A stretch of 64,000 nt of DNA from Kitasatospora sp. NBC_00458 (GCF_036013975.1 NZ_CP107904.1:868001-932000), one strand, 5' to 3'. Shown: positions 42,201-51,431, numbered from the stretch's first letter. The notes: generated by a model not told the origin, from the sequence alone. A program made the numbers and translations.

Positions 42201-45200
42201 CGGTTCCAGACCGGCCCGCAGCCGGATCAGCGGGGCCCGGTCGAGCGGCATCCTCGGGGCGTTGCGGACCGACTCGGCCAGCTGGTGCACGGCCGGCGTT
42301 CCCGCCCGGATCTCCGTCTCCTCCAGCACGAGCTCCACGTGGCGCAGCACCGCCTGGACCGGTGTGCCGAGCCGGTCGGAGAGGATCACGGTGCGCAGCG
42401 CGTCGTGCCGGGCGATCACCGCCGTCAGCGCCGCGGCGAACCGGTCCAGGTGGTCGCGGTCCGCGAAGGCGAGAAGTCCCGAGGAGACGTACGGGTCGTG
42501 CGCGTCGTCCCGGACGTGGTGGAAGAGCATGCCCTCCTGCATCCCGGCGAGGGGGTAGACGTCCTGGAGGTTCGCGGCCCCGCCGGGCACGGCGGCGACG
42601 ACCGCCGCGAGCTCCTGCTCCGTGAGGGAGACCAGGGGCAGCATCTCGGGGGTGATGCGGGTGGTGCCGGCCGGGATCCCGGCCGGCACGGGCGGGGTGC
42701 CGGAGTGGGCGGGGGTCACCGGGGCGGGCTCGACGGGGGCGGGCCCCGGCACCGGCTGCGCCGTCCGGGCGATCTCCGCGAGGTCGCGGGCGCGCAGGAT
42801 GCTCGGCGGGTCGCTCAGCACGCCTCGTGCCCGCAGCCGGTCGGCGAAGTGGTGGGCGAGCAGCGAGTGGCCGCCCAGCGCGAGGAAGCTGTCCTCGGGG
42901 CCGAGTTCGTCCGCCGGGAAGCCGAGCAGCTCGGCGCAGACCTCGACGACCACGCGTTCCGGGCCGGCCGGAGCGCGGACGGGTTCCGGGGCGGCGGGGC
43001 CGGGCTCGGAGGCCGGGGTCCGGGTGGACGGGGCGAGTCGGGTGTCCGGGGACACGGGCTCCGGGTCCGCCGGTGCGGGCGCCACGGGCTCGGGCCGGCC
43101 GGCCGGGGCCGTACCCGCCGGCACGGGCCGGGCCGGCGTCCCGGCGAGCCAGTGGCTCGACCGCTCGAAGGCGGTGGCCGGCAGCGCCACCGGACGCCTG
43201 CGCCGCGCGTACAGCCCGCCCCACGGAATCCGGGCGCCGCACACCCACAGCTCGGCGAGCCGCTCCAGATCACGGTCGGCGACCAGCGCGGAGACGAACG
43301 CCTCGCCCCGGACCCCTTCGAGCACCGCCATGAGGGGGAGCGACCCGTCGTCGGTGTTGCCCGTGTGCGGCAGCGGTCCCGACGGGGCCTCGGCCGCCGC
43401 GGCACCGTCCGCCCCGGCCAGGAAGGCGGCGAGCGACGCCCGCAGCTCCTGAACGCTTCCGGCCACCACGGCGAACCGCGCCGGCATCGCCTCACGGCCC
43501 AGCTGCAGGGTGTACGCGACGTCCGCGAGGCTCACCGCGTCGCGCCGGTCGAGGAACGCCAGCAGTCGGCCCACGGCCGTGCGCAGCCGCGCCGGGTCGG
43601 CGGCCGACACGACCAGCAGGTGCCGCCCGGCGTCGTCGGGTTCGGCCCGCCTGACCGCCGCCCGCGGCGGCGCCTCGACCACCAGGCTGACGTGGCTGCC
43701 GCCCGCCGCGACGGAGTTGATCAGCGAACGCCGGGCCAGCGGACGGCCGTCCGCGTCCTCGCGCTCCTCCCAGAGGGTCAGCCGCTCGCAGAGCGTCAGC
43801 GGCCCGCCGGCCAGCGCGAGGTTGGGGTTGGCCTCCCCCGCGCCGACGAGCGGGGCCAGCTCCCGGTGCCGGAGCTGGAGGGCGACCTTGGTGAGCTGCG
43901 CGATGCCCGAGGCCGCCTCCGGGTGCCCGAGGTTGGACTTCACCGAGCCGACCACCACGGGCTCGGCCACCCCGTCGAACACCTCCCGCAGGGCGCTCAC
44001 CTCGATCTCGTCGGACAGCGCCGTGCCGTTCGCCGACGCCTCGACGTAGCCGATCGACGCCGGCTCGGCACCGGACCGCTCCAGCGCCCGGCGCATGACG
44101 GTCACCTGGGCGCGGCGGCTGGGCGTGAGAAAGCCGTTGGCGCGACCGCTGTGCAGCGAGGCCGTTCCCTTGATGACGGCGTGCACCTCGTCCCCGTCGC
44201 GCAGTGCGGCGTCCAGCGGCTTGAGCAGGACCGCGCCCACGGCCTCGGCCGGGAGGTAGCCGTCGCCGTCGCGGAAGCTCCGGCTGTCCGGACCGCTGCC
44301 CAGCATCCGCATCCCGGCCAGCCCGAGGAACTTGTCCGGCCGGGGAGCCAGGTTCACCCCGCCGACGACGGCGGCCTCGCACTCCCCGCGCTGGAGGTCG
44401 GCGCAGGCGAGGTGGAGGGCCATCGCCGAGGACGTGCACATGCTGTCGACGGCCAGGCTCGGCCCCTCCAGCCCGAAGAAGTGCGAGACCCGGTTCGCGA
44501 TCATGTTGTACGACGCCGTCGAGGTGAGCGCCGCGAGCGCGGGGTCGGAGGCGTCCGCCCGGTACTGCAGGTAGGAGGCGCCGACGTAGACGCCGACGCT
44601 CCGCCGGTACCGGCGCTCGATCACCTCCTGGGTGACGCCGCAGCCCTCCAGCAGCTCCCACACCGTCTCCAGGAACAGTCGCTGCTGCGGGTCCATCGCC
44701 GCCGCCTCGCGGGGCGACACGCCGAACAGCGCCGCGTCGAACATGTCGATGCCGTCGAGGAACCCGCCCCAGAGCCCCGACCGCTCCGCCTCGCCCCAGC
44801 GGTCGGCGGGCGGCTCGGTGACGCAGTCCTTCCCGTCCCGCAGGTGCGTCCACAGCGTGTCCAGGTCCGCCGACTGCGGATAGCGGCCGGCGATGCCGAT
44901 GACGGCGACGTCCATGAAGTTCCCTCTGTGTTCCGTGGACCGGAGCGCCGCGCGTTCCGGTACGGGCGTGGTCTTCGCGCCCCCGGCGGGGCCGGTCGGC
45001 GGCTCCGCGGGGGCGGCTGCCGGTTCGGGCCGGGGTTCTGGTTCGTGGCGGTGCTCGGGTTCGTGGCGGTGCTCGGGTTCGGGTCGGCGCTCGGGTTCGG
45101 GTCGGCGCTCGGGTTCGGGTCGGGGTTCGCCCAGCAGGGCGCGCAGGGCCTCCGGATGCTCGGCCGCGAAGTACCGCGCCAGCTCCCGCAGGGTCGGCAG

Positions 45201-48200
45201 TTCCAGCAGCAGGGTCCTGGCCAGCGGGCCGAAGGCCCCCTCCAGCCGGGTGACGGCGTCGACCGCCAGGACGGAGTCCATGCCGTACCGCTCCAGCTCG
45301 ACGTCCGGGTTCAGCCGCTCCGGACCGAGCTTGAGGACGTCGGCGAGCACCCTCCGCAGGTGGCCGACCGCCCGGTCCTCCAGCAGCCGGTCCCCGGCCC
45401 CCGCGGCCTCGGACGTCGGGACCCGGTCCCCGGCCGCGGCCGCGCCCGCCGCCGGGTGCGTCGCCCCCGGCCGGATCGCCCTGCCGGTGATCCGGGCCAG
45501 CGCCTCGCGCCGGCCCGCGAGCACGGTCAGCCGACCGTCCCCGGCGGCGTCCGGGTCGGTCAGCGCCCACCGCAGCACGGCGAGCCCCCGGGCGGATTCG
45601 AGCGGGGCCAGGTCCATGCCGCGCAGCCGCTCCGTGACGGCCCGGTCCGCTCCCATGCCGCCGTCGGCCCAGAGCGGCCAGCCGACGGACACCGTCCTGC
45701 CGGTGCGCCGCCCCGCCGCGACGAGGCGGTTGCGGTACACCGCGTAGGCGTCCAGGAACGCGTTGGCGGCGGCGTAGTCGGCCTGGCCGACGTTGCCGAA
45801 GGCGCCGCTGGCCGAGGAGAGGCAGACCAGGAACTCCAACGGCTGATCACGGGTCAGCTCGTCGAGGTGCACCAGCCCCGCGACCTTGGGCGCCAGGACC
45901 CGGTCCAGCTCCTGCGGGAGCTTGCCGACGACGAGCCGGTCCGCGAGGACGCCCGCACCGTGCACGATGCCGGTCAGCGGCCCGTGCTCCCGGACCACGT
46001 CGGCCATCAGCCGGGCCGCGGTCGCCCGGTCGGCGATGTCCGCGCGCCGGTACTCCACGGTCAGCCCCGCGGCGCGCAGCGCGTCCACCTCGTCCTGCCG
46101 CTCCCCGGAGAGGGCGGAGCGGCCGACCAGGACCACCGTGGCCCGGCGGACCGCGGCCGCGATGTCCCCCGCCACGATCCGGCCCAGCGCGCCGGCGCCC
46201 CCGGTGACGAGGTAGACGCCGTCCTCCCGCCAGGGCGCGGTCGCGGCGCCGACGGGGCCGGTCTCCTCCAGCACCGCCGTGTACCGGCGGCCGTCGCGGT
46301 AACGCACCTCGGGCTCGGGGCCGGGGCCGCCGGCCTCGGCCGTCAGCCGGGCGCCGACGGCGGCGGGGGACGCTCCGTCGAGGCAGTCCACGAGCTGCCC
46401 GTGCAGCCGGGGGTTCTCCAGACCGGCCGTCCGCAGCAGCCCGGACAGGCCGCGCAGGCAGGCGAGCCGGTCTCGCTCAGGGCCGGCGGCGGCCGGCCCC
46501 GCCAGGGCGACCTGGAACAGTACCGGGCCGGGCAGGCCGGGCCGCAGGACCTCCTGGAGCCGCGCGAGCACCTCCTGTGCGGCCTCGGTGTACTGCCGGT
46601 CCAACGCACCGTCCGCCGGCGCGACGAACCGGCAGTCGGCGCTCGGCGGCAGTCCGGCCCGCAGGTCGTCGCGCTCCTCCGCGGAGAGGCCGCCGACGAC
46701 CGTCACGTGGTGCGCGGCGAACCCGTTCGCTGCGCCTGCCCCGTCGAGCTCCGCACCGGGCACCCAGCCCGGAAGCAGCAGCACCACTTCGCCGTCCGGC
46801 CCGTTCCCGTCCCGGCCGCTCGCCTCCGTCGGAGCCCGGTCCGGCAGGACCCCGCCGGGTGCCGCCCCGTCGAGCTCGATCCAGCAGCGCTCGCGGGCGA
46901 ACGGGTAACCGGGCAGCGGCACGCGGCGCGGCCTCGGTCCCGGACCGCTCGTGCGGCCGGAGCCGTCCGTACCGGAACCCGTCGGCACCGCCTCCCACGG
47001 CACCGGGGTGCCCGCGGCCCACAGCCTCAGCAGCCGGTCGCCCGAGCCCTCCCGGGTCCAGTCCTCCAGGGCGCCCGCCAGCTCCGCCTCGTCCGGTGCG
47101 ACCTCCGTGAGCACCGTGCCGCGCACCCAGCCGTCCGGCCGGTCCGGCTCGGCCGCGAACCGCGCGAGCACGGCCCTGGCTTGTGCCCGCGAGTCCGCCG
47201 CGAAGGCCAGACGCTCCTCCAGGACCACCCGGCCGGTCTGCAGCGTCCAGGCGACGCCGGCCAGCTCGGCCTCCGTCAGCTCGGCCAGTCGCGCCTCCAA
47301 CCGCCGTGCCTGCTCGACCAGTTGGGCTTCACTGCGGGCCGAGAGCACGATCAGCGCGGGCCGACCGGCCGGGCCCGGCTGCGGCTGCGGCATCTCGTAC
47401 TCGGTGAGGACGACGTGCGCGTTCGAGCCGCCCGCGCCGAAGCTGGACACCCCCGCCGTCCGGGGAAGGCCTCGGCTCCGCCCGCCGTCCGTGACCGTGG
47501 GCCGCCGCCAGGGCTCCAGGCTCCGCTGCACGCGCAGCGGGGTCCGCGGGAAGTCGATGTGCGGGTTGAGCGTGGTCGCGTGCAGGCTGGGCACGAGCTG
47601 GCGGTGCCTCATCTGGAGCAGCACCTTGGTGACCCCGGCGATGCCGGCCGCGCTCTCGGCGTGCCCGATGTTGGACTTGACCGAGCCGATCGCGCACTGC
47701 TCCGGCCCTGTGCCGGCCTCCTCGAACGCCTTGACCAGCCCGGCGACCTCGATCGGGTCCCCCAGCGAGGTACCCGTACCGTGCGCCTCGATGTAGCCGA
47801 CCGACCGGGGGTCGACGCCGGACGCGGCCAGCGCCCGGCCCACGACCCTGCCCTGGGCCGCCGGGCTGGGCACGGTGTAGCCGTTGGTCCGCCCCCCGTG
47901 GTTCAGCGCGGTGCCCTTGATGACCGCGTGGATGTGGTCGCCGTCCGCCACCGCCCGGTCCAGGGGCTTGAGCAGGACCGCGCCGACCCCCTCGCCGGGC
48001 ACGTAGCCGTCACCGCCGGCCCCGAAGCTGCGGCAGCGACCGTCGCTGGAGAGGTAGTTGCGCTGCCCCAGCATCAGGTACTTGTTGGGGTGCGCGGTGA
48101 CGTTGACGCCGCCCGCGAGCGCCGCCCCGCACTGGCCGCTGCGGATCGCCTCACAGGCCAGGTGGATGGCGGTCAGCGAGGACGAGCACATGGTGTCCAC

Positions 48201-51200
48201 GCTCATGCTCGGCCCGGTGAACCCGTAGACGAAGGACACCCGGTTCGCGACCGACGACGCACTCCCGGACAACGCCACCGCCTGGCCGCGGTCCTGGGCC
48301 TGCGCGCCGTAGAGCTGGTAGTCCTGGTACATCACGCCGGTGAAGACGCCGACGCCGCCGCTCGTGCGGTCCAGCACGTCCCCGGTGTACCCGGCGTCCT
48401 CCAGGACGTGGTGCGCGCACTCCAGGAACAGCCGCTCGTGGGGGTCGAGGTGCTCGGCCTCCCGCTGCGAGATCCGGAAGAACAGCGGGTCGAACAGGTC
48501 GATGCCGTCGAGGAAGCCACCCCAGAGGTCGGTCTCTCCCGCCCACTGCGGACGCGTCCACCGCTCGGCCGGGACCCGGCGCACCGAGTCGCGGCCGGAC
48601 CTGAGGTTCTCCCAGAACTCGTCCAGGTCCGCCGCCTCCGGGTAGCGGCCGGCGACGCCGATGACGGCGACGTCGATCCCGGCGCCCGCGTCGGACGCCG
48701 CCTGCGGGGCCGCGCCCGCGGCCGCTTCCGGGGTCCGGGGCGCCCGCGCCTCCCGGGTCCGGGGCGCAGCCGCCTCCGGCGCAACCGCCGCGGCCTCCCC
48801 CGGTCCCCCGGGCAGGGCACGCGTGCGCAGCCCGGACAGGTCGGCGCACACCCGGCCCCGCTCGTCGAAGACCGTGACGTCCACCGGGGTCCGCGCCCCC
48901 GCCGGACCGCCGCCCGGCCGGTACCGGACCCAGGCGAAGGCCCGAGCGGGGATCGCACGGTGGGCGTCCACCCGCTCGACGGCGAACGGCAGGGCGGGCT
49001 CGGCCGATCGGTCCGCCGCGCCGTCCTCCCCGAGCCACAGGCCCGCGGTGGCCTGCAGCGCCCCGTCCAGGAGGGCCGGGTGCAGCAGGCACCCGGCGAG
49101 CGGGTCGGCGGCGACCGGGAGCCGCAGCTCGGCCAGCGCCTGCGGGCGCCCCGCTGCGTCGGTGCCGGTACGCAGACCGGCCAGCGAGCGCTGGGCGGGG
49201 CCGTACTCCTGGCCGAACCGGGCGAAGAGGTCGTAGATCCGCGCCGCCGACACCTCCGCGCCGGTACAGCCGGCCCGCGCCGTCTCCAGACCGTCCGACT
49301 CGTCCTCGCCGCCCTCGGCGCGGTCGTCGACCAGGTACGCCCGGCCCTGACAGCACCGTGCGTCACCGTCGTTCGGAGCCGTGATCTCGAAGTCCGCGCC
49401 GCCGACCGCCTGCCGCACGGTGACCCGCAGCTCCAGCCCGTCGGGCCCGCAGAATGCGGGGCGCAGCCAGACGACCTCCTCCAGCCGCACCCGCTGTGCG
49501 GTCGGTGCGTCGAACCAGGCGGACACGGCCGCCCGCGCCAGCTCCAGGTGGGCGACCCCGGGCAGCACGCGGGCGCCGCGCACCAGGTGGTCCCTCAGGT
49601 ACGGCTCGCCCCCGTCGAATCGGGTCTCGTACGCGACGGCGGAATCGAGGGGGACGGCGCGGTGCAGCATCGGGTGCAGGTCCGTCTTCGCCGTCACCGG
49701 CGTCGGCGAGGGCGAGGGCGTCGGCGTCGAGGCCGCCGGCCGGGCGCCCGGCACCACGGGCGCGGGCACGACCCGGTCACCCCGGCAGGCGTGGACGTGC
49801 TCGGCCAGCTCCCGCACGGTCGGCTGCGCGACCAGCACGGTGGTGGTGAGCGCCAGGTCGTAGCGGCCGTTCAGGCGCTCCGCGAGAGCGGCCAGGGCGA
49901 CTGGATCGAACCCGAGCTCCGTCAACCCGGCCTCCGGATCGATCTGCCGGACCGGCACTCCGAGCAGCGCCGCGATCTCCTCCACCAGCTCGCCGCACAC
50001 CACGCCCGCCGCGCCGGTCGGCCCGCCGCCGACCGGCAGGGGCGCGCCGGTGGGGGGTGGGGCCGCCGGGCCGCCGGCCTCCGTGAGGCGTTCGTCCAGC
50101 CAGGCCGCCAGCTCCGCGATCGTGGTGCGCTCGAAGACGACGGTCGGGGAGAGCTCGATCGCGAACCGCTCCTCCAGCTCCCCCACCAGACCGACCAGGG
50201 TGACGGAGGACAGTCCGAGCTGGTAGAAGCCCGTGTGCGAGCCGACCTCGGCCGGCGGCGCCCCGAGCCGCGCGGCGACCAGTTCGCGCAGCACGGCGAC
50301 GACGTCCCGCCCCGCCGCGGTGTTCCTGGCCTGTGGGGCGGTGGCCTGTGGGGCGGTGGCCTGCGGGGCGGGCTCGCCCCGGACGTCGAGGGCCGCCACG
50401 GACCGGACCCGCTTGGCCGCGAGTCGGCCGACCTGGGCGATCTTCGCCCCACTCGCGTCGTAGAACTCGGCCGCCAGCCGGATCAGTTCCTCGTCCCTGC
50501 TGGTCGAGTCGGCCGAGACCCTGACGAAGCAGCGCCTGCCCAGCGGGGCGATCGCCCGGAACGACTCGAACACGAGCGGCAGGTAGAGGGCCTCGCCCGG
50601 GTCACCCCCGCTTCCCTCGTGCAGCATGTGGCTGTTCACGCTGCCACCGAGCAGCCCCGCCTCGAACAGCGCCGGGTGGAAGAGGAAGCCGTCCGCACCG
50701 CCCGGCCGCGCCGAGGGGAGTTCCAGCTCCACGACCAGGTCCTCACGGCGGTGATGCACCACGCCGTCGACCTTCATCAGCCCCGAGTGAACCAGTTCGT
50801 GCTCGCGCAGCCATTCGTAGATATCGGCGAGCGACGTTTGCCGTTCCACTCCGGCGAGCGGCACCGGCAGCCGGTCCGGGAAGGCGCTCGACGATGGACG
50901 CACCGTCATTGACGCGTGCAGTACATCCGCTTCCCGCCCGCGCCGACTGCGAACCTCGATCCGCCACCCTTCCGTGGGCGCGGGACGTCCCTCGACGGTG
51001 GTCAGGACCTCCTCGCCCGGCTCCGCGACGAGCGGCGCCAGGATGGTCAGGTTCCGGAACTCGACGTCCGCCATGGCATGGCCGTGCCTCGCGAGCACCT
51101 GCAGCACCAGATCCACATAGCCGACACCCGGCAGAAGGTTCCGGCCGTAGACGACGTGACCTCGCAGCAACGGGTTTTCGGACGTAATGGTGAATGTCTC

Positions 51201-51224
51201 GGCGAACGTCACGGATTCAGCCAT
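39249..51224 (-). CDS. Trans-AT PKS-NRPS opening with an orphan dehydratase
   Basis: This 3991-aa protein starts at ATG 51224, behind GGGATGGA. Approximate domains: DH1 (1-290, HVVYGRNLLP; second motif HPALFEA has Glu for Asp); ACP1 (LGLSS, 336); ACP-like domain with GFDP, Ser replaced by Pro (440); DH2 (515-800, HLVRGARVLP, LLDGALQ); KS1 (850-1275, MCSSS about 1012, no AT after it); KR (1669-1915, Ser/Tyr/Asn intact); ACP (GMDSVL, 1981); an Arg/Pro/Glu/His repeat linker; KS2 (2104-2515) with active Cys but HGTGT changed to SANGT; PCP (LGGHSLL, 2785); C (HHVLHDA, about 3022); A (3345-3858, pocket DFWGLGMVV, unassigned); PCP (FGGNSLL, 3905). Starting with DH means the KS of the first module sits at the end of another protein, probably off-window. 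No AT domain is present, so a discrete acyltransferase elsewhere must load it. Confidence 0.94.
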   Translation of the reverse strand: MAESVTFAETFTITSENPLLRGHVVYGRNLLPGVGYVDLVLQVLARHGHAMADVEFRNLTILAPLVAEPGEEVLTTVEGRPAPTEGWRIEVRSRRGREADVLHASMTVRPSSSAFPDRLPVPLAGVERQTSLADIYEWLREHELVHSGLMKVDGVVHHRREDLVVELELPSARPGGADGFLFHPALFEAGLLGGSVNSHMLHEGSGGDPGEALYLPLVFESFRAIAPLGRRCFVRVSADSTSRDEELIRLAAEFYDASGAKIAQVGRLAAKRVRSVAALDVRGEPAPQATAPQATAPQARNTAAGRDVVAVLRELVAARLGAPPAEVGSHTGFYQLGLSSVTLVGLVGELEERFAIELSPTVVFERTTIAELAAWLDERLTEAGGPAAPPPTGAPLPVGGGPTGAAGVVCGELVEEIAALLGVPVRQIDPEAGLTELGFDPVALAALAERLNGRYDLALTTTVLVAQPTVRELAEHVHACRGDRVVPAPVVPGARPAASTPTPSPSPTPVTAKTDLHPMLHRAVPLDSAVAYETRFDGGEPYLRDHLVRGARVLPGVAHLELARAAVSAWFDAPTAQRVRLEEVVWLRPAFCGPDGLELRVTVRQAVGGADFEITAPNDGDARCCQGRAYLVDDRAEGGEDESDGLETARAGCTGAEVSAARIYDLFARFGQEYGPAQRSLAGLRTGTDAAGRPQALAELRLPVAADPLAGCLLHPALLDGALQATAGLWLGEDGAADRSAEPALPFAVERVDAHRAIPARAFAWVRYRPGGGPAGARTPVDVTVFDERGRVCADLSGLRTRALPGGPGEAAAVAPEAAAPRTREARAPRTPEAAAGAAPQAASDAGAGIDVAVIGVAGRYPEAADLDEFWENLRSGRDSVRRVPAERWTRPQWAGETDLWGGFLDGIDLFDPLFFRISQREAEHLDPHERLFLECAHHVLEDAGYTGDVLDRTSGGVGVFTGVMYQDYQLYGAQAQDRGQAVALSGSASSVANRVSFVYGFTGPSMSVDTMCSSSLTAIHLACEAIRSGQCGAALAGGVNVTAHPNKYLMLGQRNYLSSDGRCRSFGAGGDGYVPGEGVGAVLLKPLDRAVADGDHIHAVIKGTALNHGGRTNGYTVPSPAAQGRVVGRALAASGVDPRSVGYIEAHGTGTSLGDPIEVAGLVKAFEEAGTGPEQCAIGSVKSNIGHAESAAGIAGVTKVLLQMRHRQLVPSLHATTLNPHIDFPRTPLRVQRSLEPWRRPTVTDGGRSRGLPRTAGVSSFGAGGSNAHVVLTEYEMPQPQPGPAGRPALIVLSARSEAQLVEQARRLEARLAELTEAELAGVAWTLQTGRVVLEERLAFAADSRAQARAVLARFAAEPDRPDGWVRGTVLTEVAPDEAELAGALEDWTREGSGDRLLRLWAAGTPVPWEAVPTGSGTDGSGRTSGPGPRPRRVPLPGYPFARERCWIELDGAAPGGVLPDRAPTEASGRDGNGPDGEVVLLLPGWVPGAELDGAGAANGFAAHHVTVVGGLSAEERDDLRAGLPPSADCRFVAPADGALDRQYTEAAQEVLARLQEVLRPGLPGPVLFQVALAGPAAAGPERDRLACLRGLSGLLRTAGLENPRLHGQLVDCLDGASPAAVGARLTAEAGGPGPEPEVRYRDGRRYTAVLEETGPVGAATAPWREDGVYLVTGGAGALGRIVAGDIAAAVRRATVVLVGRSALSGERQDEVDALRAAGLTVEYRRADIADRATAARLMADVVREHGPLTGIVHGAGVLADRLVVGKLPQELDRVLAPKVAGLVHLDELTRDQPLEFLVCLSSASGAFGNVGQADYAAANAFLDAYAVYRNRLVAAGRRTGRTVSVGWPLWADGGMGADRAVTERLRGMDLAPLESARGLAVLRWALTDPDAAGDGRLTVLAGRREALARITGRAIRPGATHPAAGAAAAGDRVPTSEAAGAGDRLLEDRAVGHLRRVLADVLKLGPERLNPDVELERYGMDSVLAVDAVTRLEGAFGPLARTLLLELPTLRELARYFAAEHPEALRALLGEPRPEPERRPEPERRPEPEHRHEPEHRHEPEPRPEPAAAPAEPPTGPAGGAKTTPVPERAALRSTEHRGNFMDVAVIGIAGRYPQSADLDTLWTHLRDGKDCVTEPPADRWGEAERSGLWGGFLDGIDMFDAALFGVSPREAAAMDPQQRLFLETVWELLEGCGVTQEVIERRYRRSVGVYVGASYLQYRADASDPALAALTSTASYNMIANRVSHFFGLEGPSLAVDSMCTSSAMALHLACADLQRGECEAAVVGGVNLAPRPDKFLGLAGMRMLGSGPDSRSFRDGDGYLPAEAVGAVLLKPLDAALRDGDEVHAVIKGTASLHSGRANGFLTPSRRAQVTVMRRALERSGAEPASIGYVEASANGTALSDEIEVSALREVFDGVAEPVVVGSVKSNLGHPEAASGIAQLTKVALQLRHRELAPLVGAGEANPNLALAGGPLTLCERLTLWEEREDADGRPLARRSLINSVAAGGSHVSLVVEAPPRAAVRRAEPDDAGRHLLVVSAADPARLRTAVGRLLAFLDRRDAVSLADVAYTLQLGREAMPARFAVVAGSVQELRASLAAFLAGADGAAAAEAPSGPLPHTGNTDDGSLPLMAVLEGVRGEAFVSALVADRDLERLAELWVCGARIPWGGLYARRRRPVALPATAFERSSHWLAGTPARPVPAGTAPAGRPEPVAPAPADPEPVSPDTRLAPSTRTPASEPGPAAPEPVRAPAGPERVVVEVCAELLGFPADELGPEDSFLALGGHSLLAHHFADRLRARGVLSDPPSILRARDLAEIARTAQPVPGPAPVEPAPVTPAHSGTPPVPAGIPAGTTRITPEMLPLVSLTEQELAAVVAAVPGGAANLQDVYPLAGMQEGMLFHHVRDDAHDPYVSSGLLAFADRDHLDRFAAALTAVIARHDALRTVILSDRLGTPVQAVLRHVELVLEETEIRAGTPAVHQLAESVRNAPRMPLDRAPLIRLRAGLEPGTGVWHAALSLHHVLHDASSLGLLFAEIAAHMDGRADDLPEPVQYRDFVAHTRRRPAGPDAASFFTGLLGDVTEPTVVFGLHDVHGDGRQVVEARRSLDDGLGRRVRDLAAELRISPATLFHVGWALTVASCADRDDVVFGTVLSGRLQGPAGTDRMLGSFINTLPVRLDLAGRSVRDAVRRTGELLHELVRHEQVPLTEARAHSGLPGRELPLFNAIFNYRHLPSDDGIAARLQRVGVTPLSDVFERSNFPVTVSVDDLGHAFRIDAQIHRAQDADVVIDCLEAAMASLVEALGDEERALSPALGLSVLPAAMRDRELVGFAWEPVTTEAADARSERRLHEWFEQEARAVPDAVAVTCEDRSLTYAELNARANRLARYLRALGVGRESLVGLCLPRGEWLVVSALAVLKAGGAYVPLDPSAPVERLAHVLSDSAPKAVLVDGALPEGLDAGGARVVDVPGHAPRWEALPAGDPEPEAGASPKDLAYVIYTSGSTGLPKGVMVEHRNVARFFVAAQEWFGYREGDVWTLFHSFAFDFTVWEMWGALLHRGRLVVVTQDVARSPRDFYRLLCDEGVTVLGQTPTGFGQLIAAQGDDGAPHRVRTVLLGGEELDAAPLAPWFTRPINDGTELVNMWGTTETTVVTTYRVVTEPDTRLTTRPIGGAMPGMSVYVLDRHGDPMPTGAVGELVIGGEAVSRGYLNRSELTAERFVADPFAGTPGARMYRTGDLGRRLADGSLEFLGRNDGQVKIRGYRIELGEISTRLNEHPAVAEARVVVRGQGDERRLVGYVVPAQGSLGEPGGPQEQELRERLDSALRAALPPYMVPSAYVLLDALPLTGNGKLDTAALPEPEAPARSARSGPAAPLTDTERIVSEVWAELLHTDAGLLDAESGFFEFGGNSLLVTRLINLIKQRTGAELTVQAVFDANRLGELAAVLERGLPDPGAGAALDLDAISESIGLIESLSDAELDALDIDNAVPGIES
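45033..45128 (-). repeat. Tandem 18-nt-type repeat encoding an Arg/Pro/Glu/His linker
   Basis: About five units of a GGTTCG(G/T)G-rich repeat encode RPEPER and HEPEHR hexapeptides. They lie between the ACP and KS2 of the 39249-51224 protein. It is probably a disordered tether between modules, and a likely site of slippage. Confidence 0.8.
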
Positions 51225-51401
51225 CGGTATCCATCCCAGGGCAGCGTCGAACCGGCGTTGGTGCCCGACCCGGGACCAATCACGGAGGCTTCCAGGCCCT
51301 TACGAAAAAGCCCGGATCAACACGTAGCAATTCACAGCGGACGAAAATAAAAGGGCGACAAGACCTACCCGGCCACATGAAAGTACAGACACTCCTCGCC
51401 T

Positions 51402-51431
51402 GAGCAAAGAGCGCCAAAAGAGCACCAAAAG
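51402..51431 (-). repeat. 2.7 tandem copies of an 11-bp unit in the leader of the trans-AT PKS gene
   Basis: On the plus strand AGCACCAAAAG (51421-51431) and AGCGCCAAAAG (51410-51420) are adjacent 11-mers, preceded by a partial unit GAGCAAAG (51402-51409). The 11-bp period equals one helical turn, as in SARP-type activator sites. Activator binding is inferred from spacing alone. It lies about 180 bp upstream of the ATG and about 190 bp downstream of the putative promoter. Confidence 0.6.

Noticed and set aside
40176..50912. Plus-strand open frame of over 10 kb opposite the trans-AT PKS-NRPS
   Set aside because: Same antisense shadow effect. All catalytic motifs lie on the minus strand.
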